Positions 45,407 to 54,732 are shown, counted from the stretch's first letter. The stretch is DNA of 64,000 nucleotides from Phosphoribacter sp037046615 (GCA_037046615.1 JBAOHD010000024.1:1-64000); one strand, 5' to 3'. Notes: generated from the sequence alone by a model not told the origin. A program made the numbers and translations.

Positions 45407-46528
45407 GTGACCGAGCCGATCACCATCCCCACTGCCCTGCTCCCCGCCGACGGCCGATTCGGATGCGGTCCGAGCAAGGTGCGCCCCGAGCAGGTCGACT
45501 TCCTCGCGGGGCTCGGCCGAACGCTGCTGGGCACCTCCCACCGGCAGGCGCCGGTCAAGGATCTCGTCGGCCAGGTGCGCGAGGGTCTGACGGCCCTGCT
45601 CAGCCTTCCCGACGGCTACGAAATCGTCCTCGGCAACGGTGGCTCCACGGCGTTCTGGGACATTGCCGCGTTCGGCCTCGTGCGCTCCAAGGCCCAACAC
45701 CTCGCCTTCGGCGAGTTTTCGGCGAAGTTCGGGTCGGTCACGTCCAAGGCCCCCTTCCTCGGCGAGTCGACGATCATCAAGGCCGAGCCCGGGTCGCTGG
45801 CCGCCCCGGTCGCCGAAGCCGGTGCTGACGTCTACGCGTGGCCCCACAACGAGACATCCACGGGTGTCATGGCGCCGGTATGCCGCGTGGCTGGCGCCGA
45901 CGACGACGCCCTCGTGCTCATCGACGCCACCTCAGGCGCCGGCGGCCTGCCGGTCGACATGAGCCAGGCCGACGTCTACTACTTCGCTCCCCAAAAGTGT
46001 TTCGCCTCTGACGGTGGGCTCTGGCTGGCCGCCTTCTCCCCCGCAGCCTTGGCGCGCGCCGGGGAGATCGCTGCGAGCGGGCGATGGATCCCCGATTTCT
46101 TCAGCCTCCCGACCGCGATCGACAACTCGCGCAAGAACCAGACCTACAACACCCCGGCCCTGTCGACGCTCGCGCTCATGGCCAACCAGCTCGACTGGCT
46201 CAACGGCAACGGGGGCCTGTCCTGGGCGACCGCACGCACGGCGGCCTCGGCACAGCGGCTCTACTCGTGGGCCGAGCGCACGGCATACACCACGCCCTTC
46301 GTGAGCGACCCCGCCGCCCGCTCCCAGGTGGTCGCAACCATCGACTTCGACGACTCGGTCGACGCGGCCGCGGTGGCAAAGACGTTGCGCGCCAACGGTG
46401 TCGTCGACGTCGAGCCTTACCGCAAGCTCGGCCGCAATCAACTTCGGATCGCGATGTTCCCCGCCGTGGACCCGAAGGACGTCTCGGCCCTGACGGCCTG
46501 CATCGAGCACGTCGTCGCCGCACTCTGA
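45407..46528 (+). CDS. serC: Phosphoserine aminotransferase
   Basis: GTG 45407; 373 residues. RFGCGPSKVRPEQVDFLAGL, GTSHRQAPVKDLVGQVREGL, VLGNGGSTAFWDIAAFGLVR, AWPHNETSTGVMAPV and VYYFAPQKCFASDGGLWLAA (PLP lysine in PQK) match the actinobacterial SerC type. It transaminates 3-phosphohydroxypyruvate with glutamate in serine synthesis. The protein is complete, and its PLP could come from the nearby PdxH. Divergent from the Gly/Pro-rich gene. Confidence 0.92.
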   Translation: MTEPITIPTALLPADGRFGCGPSKVRPEQVDFLAGLGRTLLGTSHRQAPVKDLVGQVREGLTALLSLPDGYEIVLGNGGSTAFWDIAAFGLVRSKAQHLAFGEFSAKFGSVTSKAPFLGESTIIKAEPGSLAAPVAEAGADVYAWPHNETSTGVMAPVCRVAGADDDALVLIDATSGAGGLPVDMSQADVYYFAPQKCFASDGGLWLAAFSPAALARAGEIAASGRWIPDFFSLPTAIDNSRKNQTYNTPALSTLALMANQLDWLNGNGGLSWATARTAASAQRLYSWAERTAYTTPFVSDPAARSQVVATIDFDDSVDAAAVAKTLRANGVVDVEPYRKLGRNQLRIAMFPAVDPKDVSALTACIEHVVAAL

Positions 46529-46558
46529 GGGGGCCTCCCCCCGCTGTCCGTCAGAGGA

Positions 46559-46663
46559 CTAACGACGAACGGCTGCGACGACGGCCACGACGACCATCAG
46601 GGCCAAGGCGATGACGGTCAGTCGATGACGGAAGCGCACGTTCACCTGGCCATTGTCCGTCAT
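46559..46663 (-). CDS. Small single-span membrane protein
   Basis: ATG 46663 gives 34 residues: TDNGQVNVRFRHRLTVIALA then LMVVVAVVAAVRR. A basic start and one 16-18 residue hydrophobic helix suggest a membrane microprotein. It lies between serC (convergent) and the LCP gene (divergent). No family is recognised; the evidence is the clean short frame and its amphipathic pattern. Confidence 0.4.
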   Translation of the reverse strand: MTDNGQVNVRFRHRLTVIALALMVVVAVVAAVRR

Positions 46664-46701
46664 CGGCGAAGGCCCGCTGGCTAAACTCGCTCTCACCAGG
46701 C

Positions 46702-47940
46702 GTGACCCTCGTCCATGGACAGCTCGTGACAGACACCGTTCACCCCGACCCAGACAGATCTGCGCCGCCGACCCGCGCCGCACGCGCCCGTCGTCGACGC
46801 ATCCGCCGCCGGATCGTCATGAGTGCCCTCACGATGGTGGCGATTTCCGTCGGTGTAGTTGCGGTGATCGCCACCAAGGCAGCGAGCGTCACGACGAAGG
46901 TCTTCACCGGTGGCGGGAGCGTGGCGGCGCTCGTCGCGCATGGGGATCCGCTCCGCACCGACCCCGACGGCCGGGTGAATATCCTCATCTTCGGCACGTC
47001 CCAGGACGACCTCGACCACAGCCGGGGCGAGGGCGGCCAGGGCATGTGGCTCACCGACTCCATCCAGCTGTTGAGCATCGAGCCCACGTCGGGTGCCGCG
47101 ACCATGCTCGCAGTGCCCCGCGACACGTGGGTCAAACAACCGACGAAGTGTGTCGTCGGCCAGGAGTCGAAGATCAATGCGGTCTACGAATGCGCGATGG
47201 GCTATCTCAGCACCCCCCAGGACAGGGTCCCGGACTACTCCATCCGGGACAAAGCGGGTGCCGAAGCGCTCGTGGGAGTCGTCAAGAAGGTCACGGGGGT
47301 CGAGGCCCAATACTGGGTCCACATCAACTACACCGTGGTCAAAGAATCCGTCGACGCGGTCGGCGGCGTGGACGTGGACATCGTGGGCAATGGGCACGAG
47401 GGGATTTTCGACACCAACCTCGACGGCGCCTGCCCGCCCGATGACGTGTCGTGTCGCCGGATCTACTACCCGCGGGATGGCACCTACCACCTGTCGGGGC
47501 AACAAGCTCTCGACCTCGCGCGTGCTCGCGGAGATGCCAACCCCCGGTCCTGCATGCAGTTCGGTTTGGCGGGCGGCGATTTCGACCGTCAGGCCAATCA
47601 ACAGCGGATCATGACGGCGCTGCGCACCAAAGCCGTCGCCGCAGGCACCTTGACCAACCCCGCTCGCCTCACTGCCCTCATCGACGCCCTCGGCAACAAC
47701 GTCACCACCGACTTCAGCACCGGCGAAGCCAAGACCGCTTTTGACCTTGCCCGGCGCTTCGGCACGATGACGCCGATCTCGCTCGTGGACCCGGCCAAGC
47801 CCGTCATCACGGACGGGTTCGTCGGCAAACAGAGCGTGCTCCGGCCAGTGGCAGGCACCTTCGAGTATGCCGCCGTGCACGCCTACGTCCGCGCGCGCCT
47901 CCCGAAGGCCCCCGTCGCCGGGGCGAGTTCCGGAGGGTGA
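46702..47940 (+). CDS. LytR-CpsA-Psr (LCP) family cell-wall ligase
   Basis: GTG 46702 with TAAACT near 46682; GTG 46726 is an alternative start. 412 residues: a basic N-terminus and one membrane helix (IVMSALTMVAISVGVVAVIA, about 39-58), then the LCP domain: RVNILIFGTSQDD, MWLTDSIQLLSIEPTSGAAT, LAVPRDTWVKQP, INAVYECAMGYLS, INYTVVKESVDAVGGVDVDI and QQALDLARARGDA. LCP enzymes attach arabinogalactan, teichoic or other glycopolymers to peptidoglycan outside the membrane. Several conserved Asp/Arg residues are present, so it appears active. Confidence 0.88.
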   Translation: MTLVHGQLVTDTVHPDPDRSAPPTRAARARRRRIRRRIVMSALTMVAISVGVVAVIATKAASVTTKVFTGGGSVAALVAHGDPLRTDPDGRVNILIFGTSQDDLDHSRGEGGQGMWLTDSIQLLSIEPTSGAATMLAVPRDTWVKQPTKCVVGQESKINAVYECAMGYLSTPQDRVPDYSIRDKAGAEALVGVVKKVTGVEAQYWVHINYTVVKESVDAVGGVDVDIVGNGHEGIFDTNLDGACPPDDVSCRRIYYPRDGTYHLSGQQALDLARARGDANPRSCMQFGLAGGDFDRQANQQRIMTALRTKAVAAGTLTNPARLTALIDALGNNVTTDFSTGEAKTAFDLARRFGTMTPISLVDPAKPVITDGFVGKQSVLRPVAGTFEYAAVHAYVRARLPKAPVAGASSGG

Positions 47941-47941
47941 A

Positions 47942-47963
47942 GGGTATGCCGCGCGGCATACCC
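47942..47963. terminator. 22-base palindrome made of two inverted GTATGCCG motifs
   Basis: GGGTATGCCGC is followed at once by GCGGCATACCC, between the convergent LCP and permease genes. It could act as a bidirectional terminator, though it lacks a loop. It is the only place where two copies of the genome-wide motif abut head to head. Confidence 0.5.
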
Positions 47964-47973
47964 CGTGAAGAGG

Positions 47974-49476
47974 TCACTGCACGCCGAGGATGCCCTTGAG
48001 CGGGTCGATGGCGAAGTAGATGACGAAGAGCCCAGCGACCACCCACATCAGCGGGTGGATCTCCGAGGTCTTGCCGCGGACGAGCTTGATCAAGACATAG
48101 GCAACGAACCCGGCTCCGATGCCCACCGTGATCGAGTAGGTGAACGGCATGAGGACGATCGTGAGGAATGCAGGGATGGCGATTTCCAGGTCGTCCCAGT
48201 CGATGCCCTTGACCTGCTGCATCATCAGGAACCCGACGAGGACAAGCGCCGGGACCGCTGCCTCGTTGGGGATGATCTTGACCAGTGGCGCAAAGACCAT
48301 CGAGACAAGGAAAAGGACGCCGGTCACGACGGCCGCCAGGCCCGTCCGGGCCCCTTCGCCGACACCGGAGGCCGACTCGATGTAGGACGTGTTGGACGAG
48401 ACGCCTGCGGCGCCACCAGCGGCGGCAGCGACCGAGTCGACGATGAGGATCCGCTGCGTGTTGGGCGGCGTGCCGGCTTCGTCGAGAAGTCCTGCCTCGG
48501 CACCGATCGCTGTCATCGTGCCCATCGTGTCGAAGAAGTCGGCCAACATGAGCGTGAAGACCAGGAGGAAGGCTGCGACCGCTCCCGCCTTGGCGAACGA
48601 GCCGAAGAGGTTGAACTGACCGAGCGTGCCGAAGGAGATCGAGTCGATCTTGCTGGGCCACGCAGGCACGTTGAGGTTCCAGCCAGCCGGGTTGACCTTG
48701 TTGGAGCCGTCCGGGTTCTGGCCGATCACGGTGGGGCCGACCTTCGCCACAGCTTCGACGATGAAGGCCAGGACGGTGGTCACGAGGATCGAGATGAGGA
48801 TCGCGCCGCGGACCTTGCGGACCCACAGGGCGATGACGAGGAAGAGCCCGAAGCAGAAGACCCCGGTGGGCCACCCGCTCAGCGCACCACCGATCCCGAG
48901 TTCGACCGGCACCGGGCCGACCCCGGTGCGACGTACGAAGCCCGCGTCGACGAGCCCGATCATCGCGATGAACAGGCCGATTCCGACCGAGATCGCGACC
49001 TTGAGCTGCGCCGGGACGGCATGGAAGACCGCTTGCCGGAACCCGGTCAAGACGAGCACGAGGATGATGAGACCTTCGAGGACGACCAGCCCCATGGCAT
49101 CCGCCCAGGTCATCTTCGTCGCGATGGAGAATGCCACAAAAGCGTTGAGCCCCAGCCCGGTTGCCAAGGCGAGCGGGAAGTTGGCCACGACGCCCATGAG
49201 GATCGTCATGATGCCCGCGACAAGGGCCGTGCCGGCGGCGATGGCCGCGAGGTTGGGCGCTGCGCCACCGCCGAGGAACTTGCCGTCGGCGTCCTTGACG
49301 AAGCCCAGGATGAGCGGGTTGAGCACCACGATGTAGGCCATGGTGAAGAACGTGACGACGCCGCCACGGACCTCTCGCTCGATGGTCGAGCCGCGTTCGC
49401 TGATTTTGAAGAACCGGTCGAGACCGCCGGTCTGCTGTCGTTGCACCGGGGGCGCCTGAGGCGCGGAGGAGGACAT
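47974..49476 (-). CDS. NCS2-family purine permease (AzgA/GhxP type)
   Basis: ATG 49476 chosen (a TAGCCT box lies seven bases before it); ATG 49497 is possible. 500 residues with about 12-13 helices: VTFFTMAYIVVLNPLILGFV, ALATGLGLNAFVAFSIATKM, LADFFDTMGTMTAIGAEAGL and GVSSNTSYIESASGVGEGAR are standard AzgA motifs for guanine/hypoxanthine:proton symport. A long insertion (about residues 245-280) with QNPDGSNKVNPAGWNLNVP lies between helices. Complete and intact. Confidence 0.88.
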   Translation of the reverse strand: MSSSAPQAPPVQRQQTGGLDRFFKISERGSTIEREVRGGVVTFFTMAYIVVLNPLILGFVKDADGKFLGGGAAPNLAAIAAGTALVAGIMTILMGVVANFPLALATGLGLNAFVAFSIATKMTWADAMGLVVLEGLIILVLVLTGFRQAVFHAVPAQLKVAISVGIGLFIAMIGLVDAGFVRRTGVGPVPVELGIGGALSGWPTGVFCFGLFLVIALWVRKVRGAILISILVTTVLAFIVEAVAKVGPTVIGQNPDGSNKVNPAGWNLNVPAWPSKIDSISFGTLGQFNLFGSFAKAGAVAAFLLVFTLMLADFFDTMGTMTAIGAEAGLLDEAGTPPNTQRILIVDSVAAAAGGAAGVSSNTSYIESASGVGEGARTGLAAVVTGVLFLVSMVFAPLVKIIPNEAAVPALVLVGFLMMQQVKGIDWDDLEIAIPAFLTIVLMPFTYSITVGIGAGFVAYVLIKLVRGKTSEIHPLMWVVAGLFVIYFAIDPLKGILGVQ

Positions 49477-49506
49477 GGGCTCAAGGCTAGTGGCCATGGG
49501 CGGGCC

Positions 49507-49740
49507 GGGCAGCCGGAGCGAGGCCACCCTCGCAAGCGTGAGCGAAACCACGCAGCCAGCCCGGCACCCGACCCTGCGTGAAGTCGCAGAAGTGGTTGCC
49601 TATGGGGCTCGGAGACAGCCACTTCTGACACCTCGCGGATGTCCTCACCCGACTCGGGAGGGGTCGGGCGGCCGGAGCGAGGCTACCCTGGCACGCGTGA
49701 GCGAAACCACGCAGCCAGCGGATCAGCCCGGCACCCGCCC
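49507..49740. repeat. Duplicated promoter and start region of the DUF2530 gene, with an inverted repeat between
   Basis: Two near-identical segments of about 65-75 bases (49507-49573 and 49666-49740) share GTGAGCGAAACCACGCAGCC and flanking bases; the second has an extra eight bases. The second holds the real GTG start and TACCCT box of the DUF2530 gene; the first has a decayed CACCCT. Between them lies the inverted repeat CAGAAGTGG (49587) / CCACTTCTG (49619). Confidence 0.7.
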
Positions 49741-49957
49741 AGCCCCGGTGACCGAGCCGCTCGCCGTCCCGATTCGACGCATCGTCGAGATGGGAATTGC
49801 GGCGTGGGCGGTCGCTCTCGCCGTCACGCTCGTCGTGCCGGGGCTGCACACCGGCGACCGGTCGTGGTGGCCCTGGTCATGCGTCGCGGGGATCGTCCTC
49901 GGTGGCATCGGCTGGGCTTACGTCCGTCGCGGCCGCGGCAATATCGCCGACGGCTGA
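49697..49957 (+). CDS. DUF2530 membrane protein
   Basis: GTG 49697, about six bases after TACCCT (leaderless pattern); 86 residues. PIRRIVEMGIAAWAVALAVT forms the first helix and SWWPWSCVAGIVLGGIGWAY the second, as in the DUF2530 family of small actinobacterial membrane proteins. Its function is unknown. The final 81 bases overlap the end of the convergent DUF3027 gene. Confidence 0.7.
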   Translation: MSETTQPADQPGTRPAPVTEPLAVPIRRIVEMGIAAWAVALAVTLVVPGLHTGDRSWWPWSCVAGIVLGGIGWAYVRRGRGNIADG

Positions 49958-50725
49958 CTCGTCCACGACGTCAGCCGGACGGTCGATCTCGACCAGCTCA
50001 ACGGCATACTCGTCGACGATCGGATCCCCGATCGGCACCGACGCCAGCGGCGTCACGTCGACCTCGCTATGGGCACCGCACCCGTGGTCGAGGCTGACGA
50101 CCTTGCCGTCCGAGGGTGACCACTCGTTGGCACACACACCGAAGGTGCGTCGGAGCGCCCCGGCCATCGGCAGGAAATAGCCGCAGGTCGCGCACGCCGC
50201 CGGAGCCTTCTCGGCAACCTCAGCGCGCGGCCCGTGGACCCCGTCGTACCACCGCTGGGCGGCTGCCTCGCGACCCTGGGGCGACAGGACACGGACGCGA
50301 CCGAGGCCGAGTTCGGCCACGGCCAGCTGGTCGATCTCGTCGTCGCCGGTCGCCTCGAAGCCCTGCTGGAGCAGCGGGTCGTGCTCACGGTAGGGCAGGA
50401 CATCGCCGGCACCGAGGTCACCGGGAGCGATCCGCTCGGCATACGGGACCCAGGTGGGGGCAAGGATGGCACCCTCGCCCGGCACGAGCCCCGCCTCGCA
50501 CACCGTCGCGTGCTTCTGCCGGGGCGCGCGGGCGACAGTCACCGACCACTGCCAGCCGACGTATGCCGTGGACACGCAGGTGAAGCGGTGGGTGGCGAGC
50601 CGTTCGCCGTCCATGACGACACCCACATGCTCACCGACGGCGCCGGGCTCGGCGATGTCGACAGCCGCCGATCGGGCGAGGTCGACCGCGGCGACGAGCG
50701 TGCCGTCGACCTTGGGATCGGCCAT
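49877..50725 (-). CDS. DUF3027 protein
   Basis: 282 residues, coupled to the cold-shock gene (its ATG overlaps that gene's stop at 50725). HRFTCVSTAYVGWQWSVTVA, ILAPTWVPYAERIAPGDLGA and CATCGYFLPMAGALRRTFGV followed by CANEWSPSDG are characteristic of DUF3027, with several Cys that may form a metal site (CxxC plus C, with HGCGAHSEVD nearby). The function is unknown. The pairing with cspA-type genes is widespread in actinobacteria. Confidence 0.8.
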   Translation of the reverse strand: MADPKVDGTLVAAVDLARSAAVDIAEPGAVGEHVGVVMDGERLATHRFTCVSTAYVGWQWSVTVARAPRQKHATVCEAGLVPGEGAILAPTWVPYAERIAPGDLGAGDVLPYREHDPLLQQGFEATGDDEIDQLAVAELGLGRVRVLSPQGREAAAQRWYDGVHGPRAEVAEKAPAACATCGYFLPMAGALRRTFGVCANEWSPSDGKVVSLDHGCGAHSEVDVTPLASVPIGDPIVDEYAVELVEIDRPADVVDESAVGDIAAAATDVSPADATEDDPRDA

Positions 50726-51120
50726 CAGGCTTCCAAATCGGCAGCCACAGCGCGCAGGACTTGGGCGACCTTTCCGGCGTGCCCCTTGTCGGGATACTTG
50801 CCGCGCCGCAGCGACTCAGAGGTGTTGTCCAGGAGTTTGATGAGGTCTTCGATGATGACGACCATGTCCTCGGCGGGCTTGCGGTGCGCCTGACGCTGGG
50901 CCGCCGCGACCGACGGCGTCGGCTCGAGCACCCGCACCTGGAGTGCCTGCGAGCCGCGCCGACCCTCGACGATGCCGAACTCGACCCGGGTCCCACCCTT
51001 GAGAGTGGTCACGCCCTCGGGCAACGCATTGGCGTGGAGGAACACGTCGCCGCCGGCGTCGTCGGAAAGGAAGCCGAAGCCCTTCTCCGCGTCGTACCAC
51101 TTGACTTTGCCTGTTGGCAC
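50725..51120 (-). CDS. Cold-shock-domain protein with a C-terminal helical extension
   Basis: GTG 51120; 131 residues. The cold-shock domain GKVKWYDAEKGFGFLSDDAG, DVFLHANALPEGVTTLKGGT and VEFGIVEGRRGSQALQVRVL has the RNP1 (KGFGFL) and RNP2 (DVFLH) motifs. Residues about 73-131 add a predicted helical domain with a polar linker (RKPAEDMVVIIEDLIKLLDN), which ordinary CspA lacks. It binds single-stranded RNA and DNA. It is coupled to DUF3027. Confidence 0.88.
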   Translation of the reverse strand: MPTGKVKWYDAEKGFGFLSDDAGGDVFLHANALPEGVTTLKGGTRVEFGIVEGRRGSQALQVRVLEPTPSVAAAQRQAHRKPAEDMVVIIEDLIKLLDNTSESLRRGKYPDKGHAGKVAQVLRAVAADLEA

Positions 51121-51311
51121 CGTTCCACCTCGTGCTCGTGTCCTGCTGGTCCGAGCGGGGTGTTGGTCGCCATCGAGGTCAGCCTCAAGGGTGTCTCGAG
51201 GCGGCCCGATGCTCCCGCTCATGGTGCGCGTCTGCGCCATCACAGCCTAATGGGCCGGTCACAGGGATTGGACGCGAACGGGGCTGGGACCGGGTCTGGG
51301 ACACTGGCCAG

Positions 51312-53681
51312 ATGGCCACTCCCCGCAAAGCAGCAGCGGCTGCCGCCGCGAAGGCCACGATCACCTCGACCCCCCGCGCGAAGTCCCGTCCCCAGACGCC
51401 CCCGCAGCGCACCCCGATCACGTCGCTGGGCGACGATCTGCGACGCCGCAGCGACGAGGAACTCGTCGCACTCCTGCTCGCGCGGCCTGATCTGGCCCGC
51501 CCGGCGCCGGCCGACCTCACGGCGCTGTCGGCACGAGCCACGACGCGATCGAGCGTCAGCCGTGCCGTGGAGGATCTTGACCTCGGCTCGCTCCGACTGG
51601 CTCAAGCCGTCGTCGTCGCTGCCCACCCGCGACCCGACGAGCCGCTCGACGTCGCCAGGATCGCGTCCCTTCTCGACGTGCCACTCCCGTCGGTCGTCGC
51701 GGGCTTGACGGACTTGTGGGCCCGGGCTCTGGTGTGGCGAGACGACGACGGATGGCGCCTGGTCCGAATGCTCGCCGACGTCCTCGGCCCCCATCCGGCC
51801 GGGCTGGGTCTGCCCGCCGACGAGGTCGCGGAGCGGCATCCCGCTCACACGCCTCCCCTGGGTTCAGCGCTGGACGAGTTGCTCGACACGGCGCCGGCTG
51901 CGGCTCGCGCAGTGCTCGACGCTCTCGTGTGGGGACCTCCGACAGCGGCCGTGCCCCCCTCCGGGGCGGGCAAGGAGGGAGCGACGTGGCTCGTCGAGCA
52001 CGGTCTCGCGACCCGATCCGGGCTCGGCCACATCGCCCTCGTCCGGGAAGTCGCCCTCCATCTGCGCGGTGGGGTGATCCATCGAGACGCCCCGCTCGTG
52101 GCGCCCACCCCGGCCGGCGCGCCGATGGACCCGGCGACGGTCGATCGGGTCGCCGGAGTCCATGCTCGGCAACTGCTCGACTGGCTCGATGACCTCGCCC
52201 AGGAATGGGGTCGGGCTCCGGCACGTGTCCTGCGCTCCGGAGGGGTCGGGGTGCGCGACCTTACCCTCCTCGCGCGGGCCCTCGACGTGCCCCCCGACAC
52301 CGCGACATTCATCGCCGAACTCGCGCTGGCCGCTGACCTCATCGCCAATGACGGCGAGCTCGTCCCCTCGTGGGTGCCGACGACCGAATATGAGACCTGG
52401 TCGGGCTACGCACCGGCAGAGCGATGGGCAGCGGTATGCCGTGCCTGGCGAGACACCCCGCGGGCGGCATACCTCGTGGGCGCGCCGATCGGGCGTTCTC
52501 AGACGGCCGGTGCACTCACCTCTGAGGTGATCTACCCGCCTGTGCGAGCGCTCCGCCTCGACGTCCTCCACGCGCTGGCAGCCCAGCCCGCCGGGGCGCC
52601 GGTCACGGCCGACGAACTCACCGCCCTCATGCGCTGGCGACGACCCCTGCGCGACCCTCGCCAAATCGAGCGCGCCGTCCACGCCAGCCTCCGCGAGGCC
52701 GAGTTGCTCGGGGTCGTCGGTCTCGGCTCTCTCACGGGCGCCGGCCGCGCCCTCGCGACCACCGCGAGCGATGGCGAGATCGCCGCCGCGGCCAAGCGCG
52801 CCATGCCCGCACCGGTCGACCGAGTCCTGCTCCAAGGCGACCTGACCCTGGTAGCTCCAGGGCCGCTCGTCGCAACCCTCGACCGGTTCGTCAGGCTCGC
52901 CTGCGATATCGAATCGCGCGGCAGCGCAACGGTTTTCCGCATCACACCGACGTCGATCAGGCGGGCGCTCGACACCGGGATGACCGCCGACGAGTTGCTC
53001 GCCCGGTTCGCCGACGCGAGTTCGACCCCGGTGCCGCAGCCGCTGGATTATCTCGTCCGCGACGTCTCCCGGCGACACGGACAGGCGCGCGTTGGTGGCG
53101 CCACGGCATACCTGCGATGTGACGACGAGGCGGTCCTCGTCGCGATCCTCGCCGACCGCGCGCTCGCTCCGGCGATGTTGCGCCGGATCGCGCCCACTGT
53201 CCTGGTGTCACGGGCTGAGCCGACGACGCTGCTCGATCTCCTGCGTGACCACGGCTACGCGCCAGCGCAGGAGGCCTACGACGGCACCCTCGTGGTTTCT
53301 GCCCCCGTCGCCCGCCGCACCCGCGCGCGGCGACGCTCCGGCGACCTGGACCCTGTTCCCCCCACCGTCGATCACTCCGTCGCTGCTGCGGTCGTCTCCC
53401 ATGTGCGGGCAGCACCCGCGAGACCAGCTCCACTGTGGGCCGGCTCCCGAAGCGGGCCGACCTTGTCGTCGTCGCCGACGGACACCGCGCATCTGTTGCG
53501 GGAGGCGCTGGCCGACTCGCGCACCCTCTGGCTCGGGTATGCCGACGCCAACGGCCGCACCGCCCGTCACCTCGTGCGCCCCGTGCGACTCGAAGGCGGA
53601 CGGCTGTATGCCGTGTCCGGTGAGTCCGCGTCCGAGCAGCTCTTCGTCGTCCACCGGATCACCGGCGTCGCCCTCGCCTGA
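51312..53681 (+). CDS. Helicase-associated XPB-partner protein (Rv0862c-like)
   Basis: ATG 51312 follows ACACTGGCCAG, a leaderless pattern; 789 residues, intact. It begins with an Ala/Lys-rich tail, then winged-helix repeats (LDVARIASLLDVPLPSVVAG, TWLVEHGLATRSGLGHIALV) and a helicase C-terminal-like region (DRVLLQGDLTLVAPGPLVAT, FRITPTSIRRALDTGMTADE). It ends with a WYL-like domain (TLWLGYADANGRTARHLVRP). The family accompanies the XPB helicase in actinobacteria, here 1.65 kb downstream across an HMG-CoA lyase and a membrane protein gene. It may regulate or load XPB. Confidence 0.75.
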   Translation: MATPRKAAAAAAAKATITSTPRAKSRPQTPPQRTPITSLGDDLRRRSDEELVALLLARPDLARPAPADLTALSARATTRSSVSRAVEDLDLGSLRLAQAVVVAAHPRPDEPLDVARIASLLDVPLPSVVAGLTDLWARALVWRDDDGWRLVRMLADVLGPHPAGLGLPADEVAERHPAHTPPLGSALDELLDTAPAAARAVLDALVWGPPTAAVPPSGAGKEGATWLVEHGLATRSGLGHIALVREVALHLRGGVIHRDAPLVAPTPAGAPMDPATVDRVAGVHARQLLDWLDDLAQEWGRAPARVLRSGGVGVRDLTLLARALDVPPDTATFIAELALAADLIANDGELVPSWVPTTEYETWSGYAPAERWAAVCRAWRDTPRAAYLVGAPIGRSQTAGALTSEVIYPPVRALRLDVLHALAAQPAGAPVTADELTALMRWRRPLRDPRQIERAVHASLREAELLGVVGLGSLTGAGRALATTASDGEIAAAAKRAMPAPVDRVLLQGDLTLVAPGPLVATLDRFVRLACDIESRGSATVFRITPTSIRRALDTGMTADELLARFADASSTPVPQPLDYLVRDVSRRHGQARVGGATAYLRCDDEAVLVAILADRALAPAMLRRIAPTVLVSRAEPTTLLDLLRDHGYAPAQEAYDGTLVVSAPVARRTRARRRSGDLDPVPPTVDHSVAAAVVSHVRAAPARPAPLWAGSRSGPTLSSSPTDTAHLLREALADSRTLWLGYADANGRTARHLVRPVRLEGGRLYAVSGESASEQLFVVHRITGVALA

Positions 53682-53683
53682 GG

Positions 53684-54622
53684 TCAGTCGCGCGCGAGCG
53701 CCGTCACGACTCGGCTCGCCGACGGTCGGCCGAGGTGCCCGGCCATCCACGCGGACGTGTTCACGAGGGCCTCGAAGTCGATCCCGGTCGCGACCCCCGC
53801 GCCGTGCAGCGCCCACACGAGATCTTCCGTCGCGAGGTTGCCGGTCGCGCTCTTGGCGTAGGGGCAGCCGCCCAGGCCGCCGGCGGACGAATCGACGATG
53901 GTCACCCCTTCGCGGAGGGCCGCCAGGGTGTTGGCGAGGGCCTGCCCGTAGGTGTCGTGGAAGTGGACCGCGATGGCCTCCCGCTGGATGCCCGCATGGT
54001 CGAGCCCGTCGAGGAGGGCGCGCACATGGCCGGTGGTCGCCACGCCGATGGTGTCGCCGAGACTGAGTTCTTGGCAGCCGAGATCCATGAGTTGGGTGGC
54101 CGCATCGACGACCTGGGCGACCGGCACATCGCCTTCCCACGGGTCACCGAAACACATCGACACATAGGCCCGCACCCATAACCCCGACTCGCGCGCCCGC
54201 GTGACGACCGGCGCAAACATCGCGACTGACTCAGCGATGCTGCGACCAAGGTTCTTGCGAGCGAACGTCTCGGTGGCGCTGCCAAAGATCGCGATGGCTT
54301 GCGCCCCGCTGGCCATGGCGCGATCAAGGCCGCGCTCGTTGGGGACGAGGACGGGGCGGTCGACGGCCACACCCGTGGGGCCGAGCAGGGCCAGGACGTC
54401 TGCGGCGTCGGCGAGTTGGGGCACCCACTGCGGGTTGACGAAAGAGGTCGTCTCGATAACGGGCAGGCCCGCCGCGGCGAGGCGGGTGATGAACTCCGCC
54501 TTAACCGAGGCCGGCACGACCGTCTTTTCGTTTTGCAGACCGTCACGGGCGCCGACCTCGTAGATCGTGACTCGGGGTGGGAGGGTTGGGTCTCGCTCCA
54601 CCTGGGGTGACCGCACGAGCAC
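53684..54622 (-). CDS. mvaB: Hydroxymethylglutaryl-CoA lyase
   Basis: GTG 54622; 312 residues. TIYEVGARDGLQNEKTVVPA, VIETTSFVNPQWVPQLADA, VSMCFGDPWEGDVP, ELSLGDTIGVATTGHVRALL, VHFHDTYGQALANTLAALRE and GLGGCPYAKSATGNLATEDL (catalytic Cys) cover the DRE-TIM barrel and lid. It splits HMG-CoA into acetoacetate and acetyl-CoA in leucine catabolism. It separates the XPB partner from the XPB gene. Confidence 0.9.
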   Translation of the reverse strand: MLVRSPQVERDPTLPPRVTIYEVGARDGLQNEKTVVPASVKAEFITRLAAAGLPVIETTSFVNPQWVPQLADAADVLALLGPTGVAVDRPVLVPNERGLDRAMASGAQAIAIFGSATETFARKNLGRSIAESVAMFAPVVTRARESGLWVRAYVSMCFGDPWEGDVPVAQVVDAATQLMDLGCQELSLGDTIGVATTGHVRALLDGLDHAGIQREAIAVHFHDTYGQALANTLAALREGVTIVDSSAGGLGGCPYAKSATGNLATEDLVWALHGAGVATGIDFEALVNTSAWMAGHLGRPSASRVVTALARD

Positions 54623-54732
54623 GTCCTTTCCTCAAGGTCCTTCGATTCTGGCACCCGGTCTCGCCAGATGCGAGCGTCGCCCGCCTCGCGCCGTCACCAG
54701 GTACCCTCACCCTGGACTGTCAAGGAGGCCCC

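Noticed and set aside
47965..49581. A 538-residue plus-strand frame rich in Asp, Glu, Arg and His
   Set aside because: It is the exact antisense of the purine permease, where hydrophobic codons read as charged residues.
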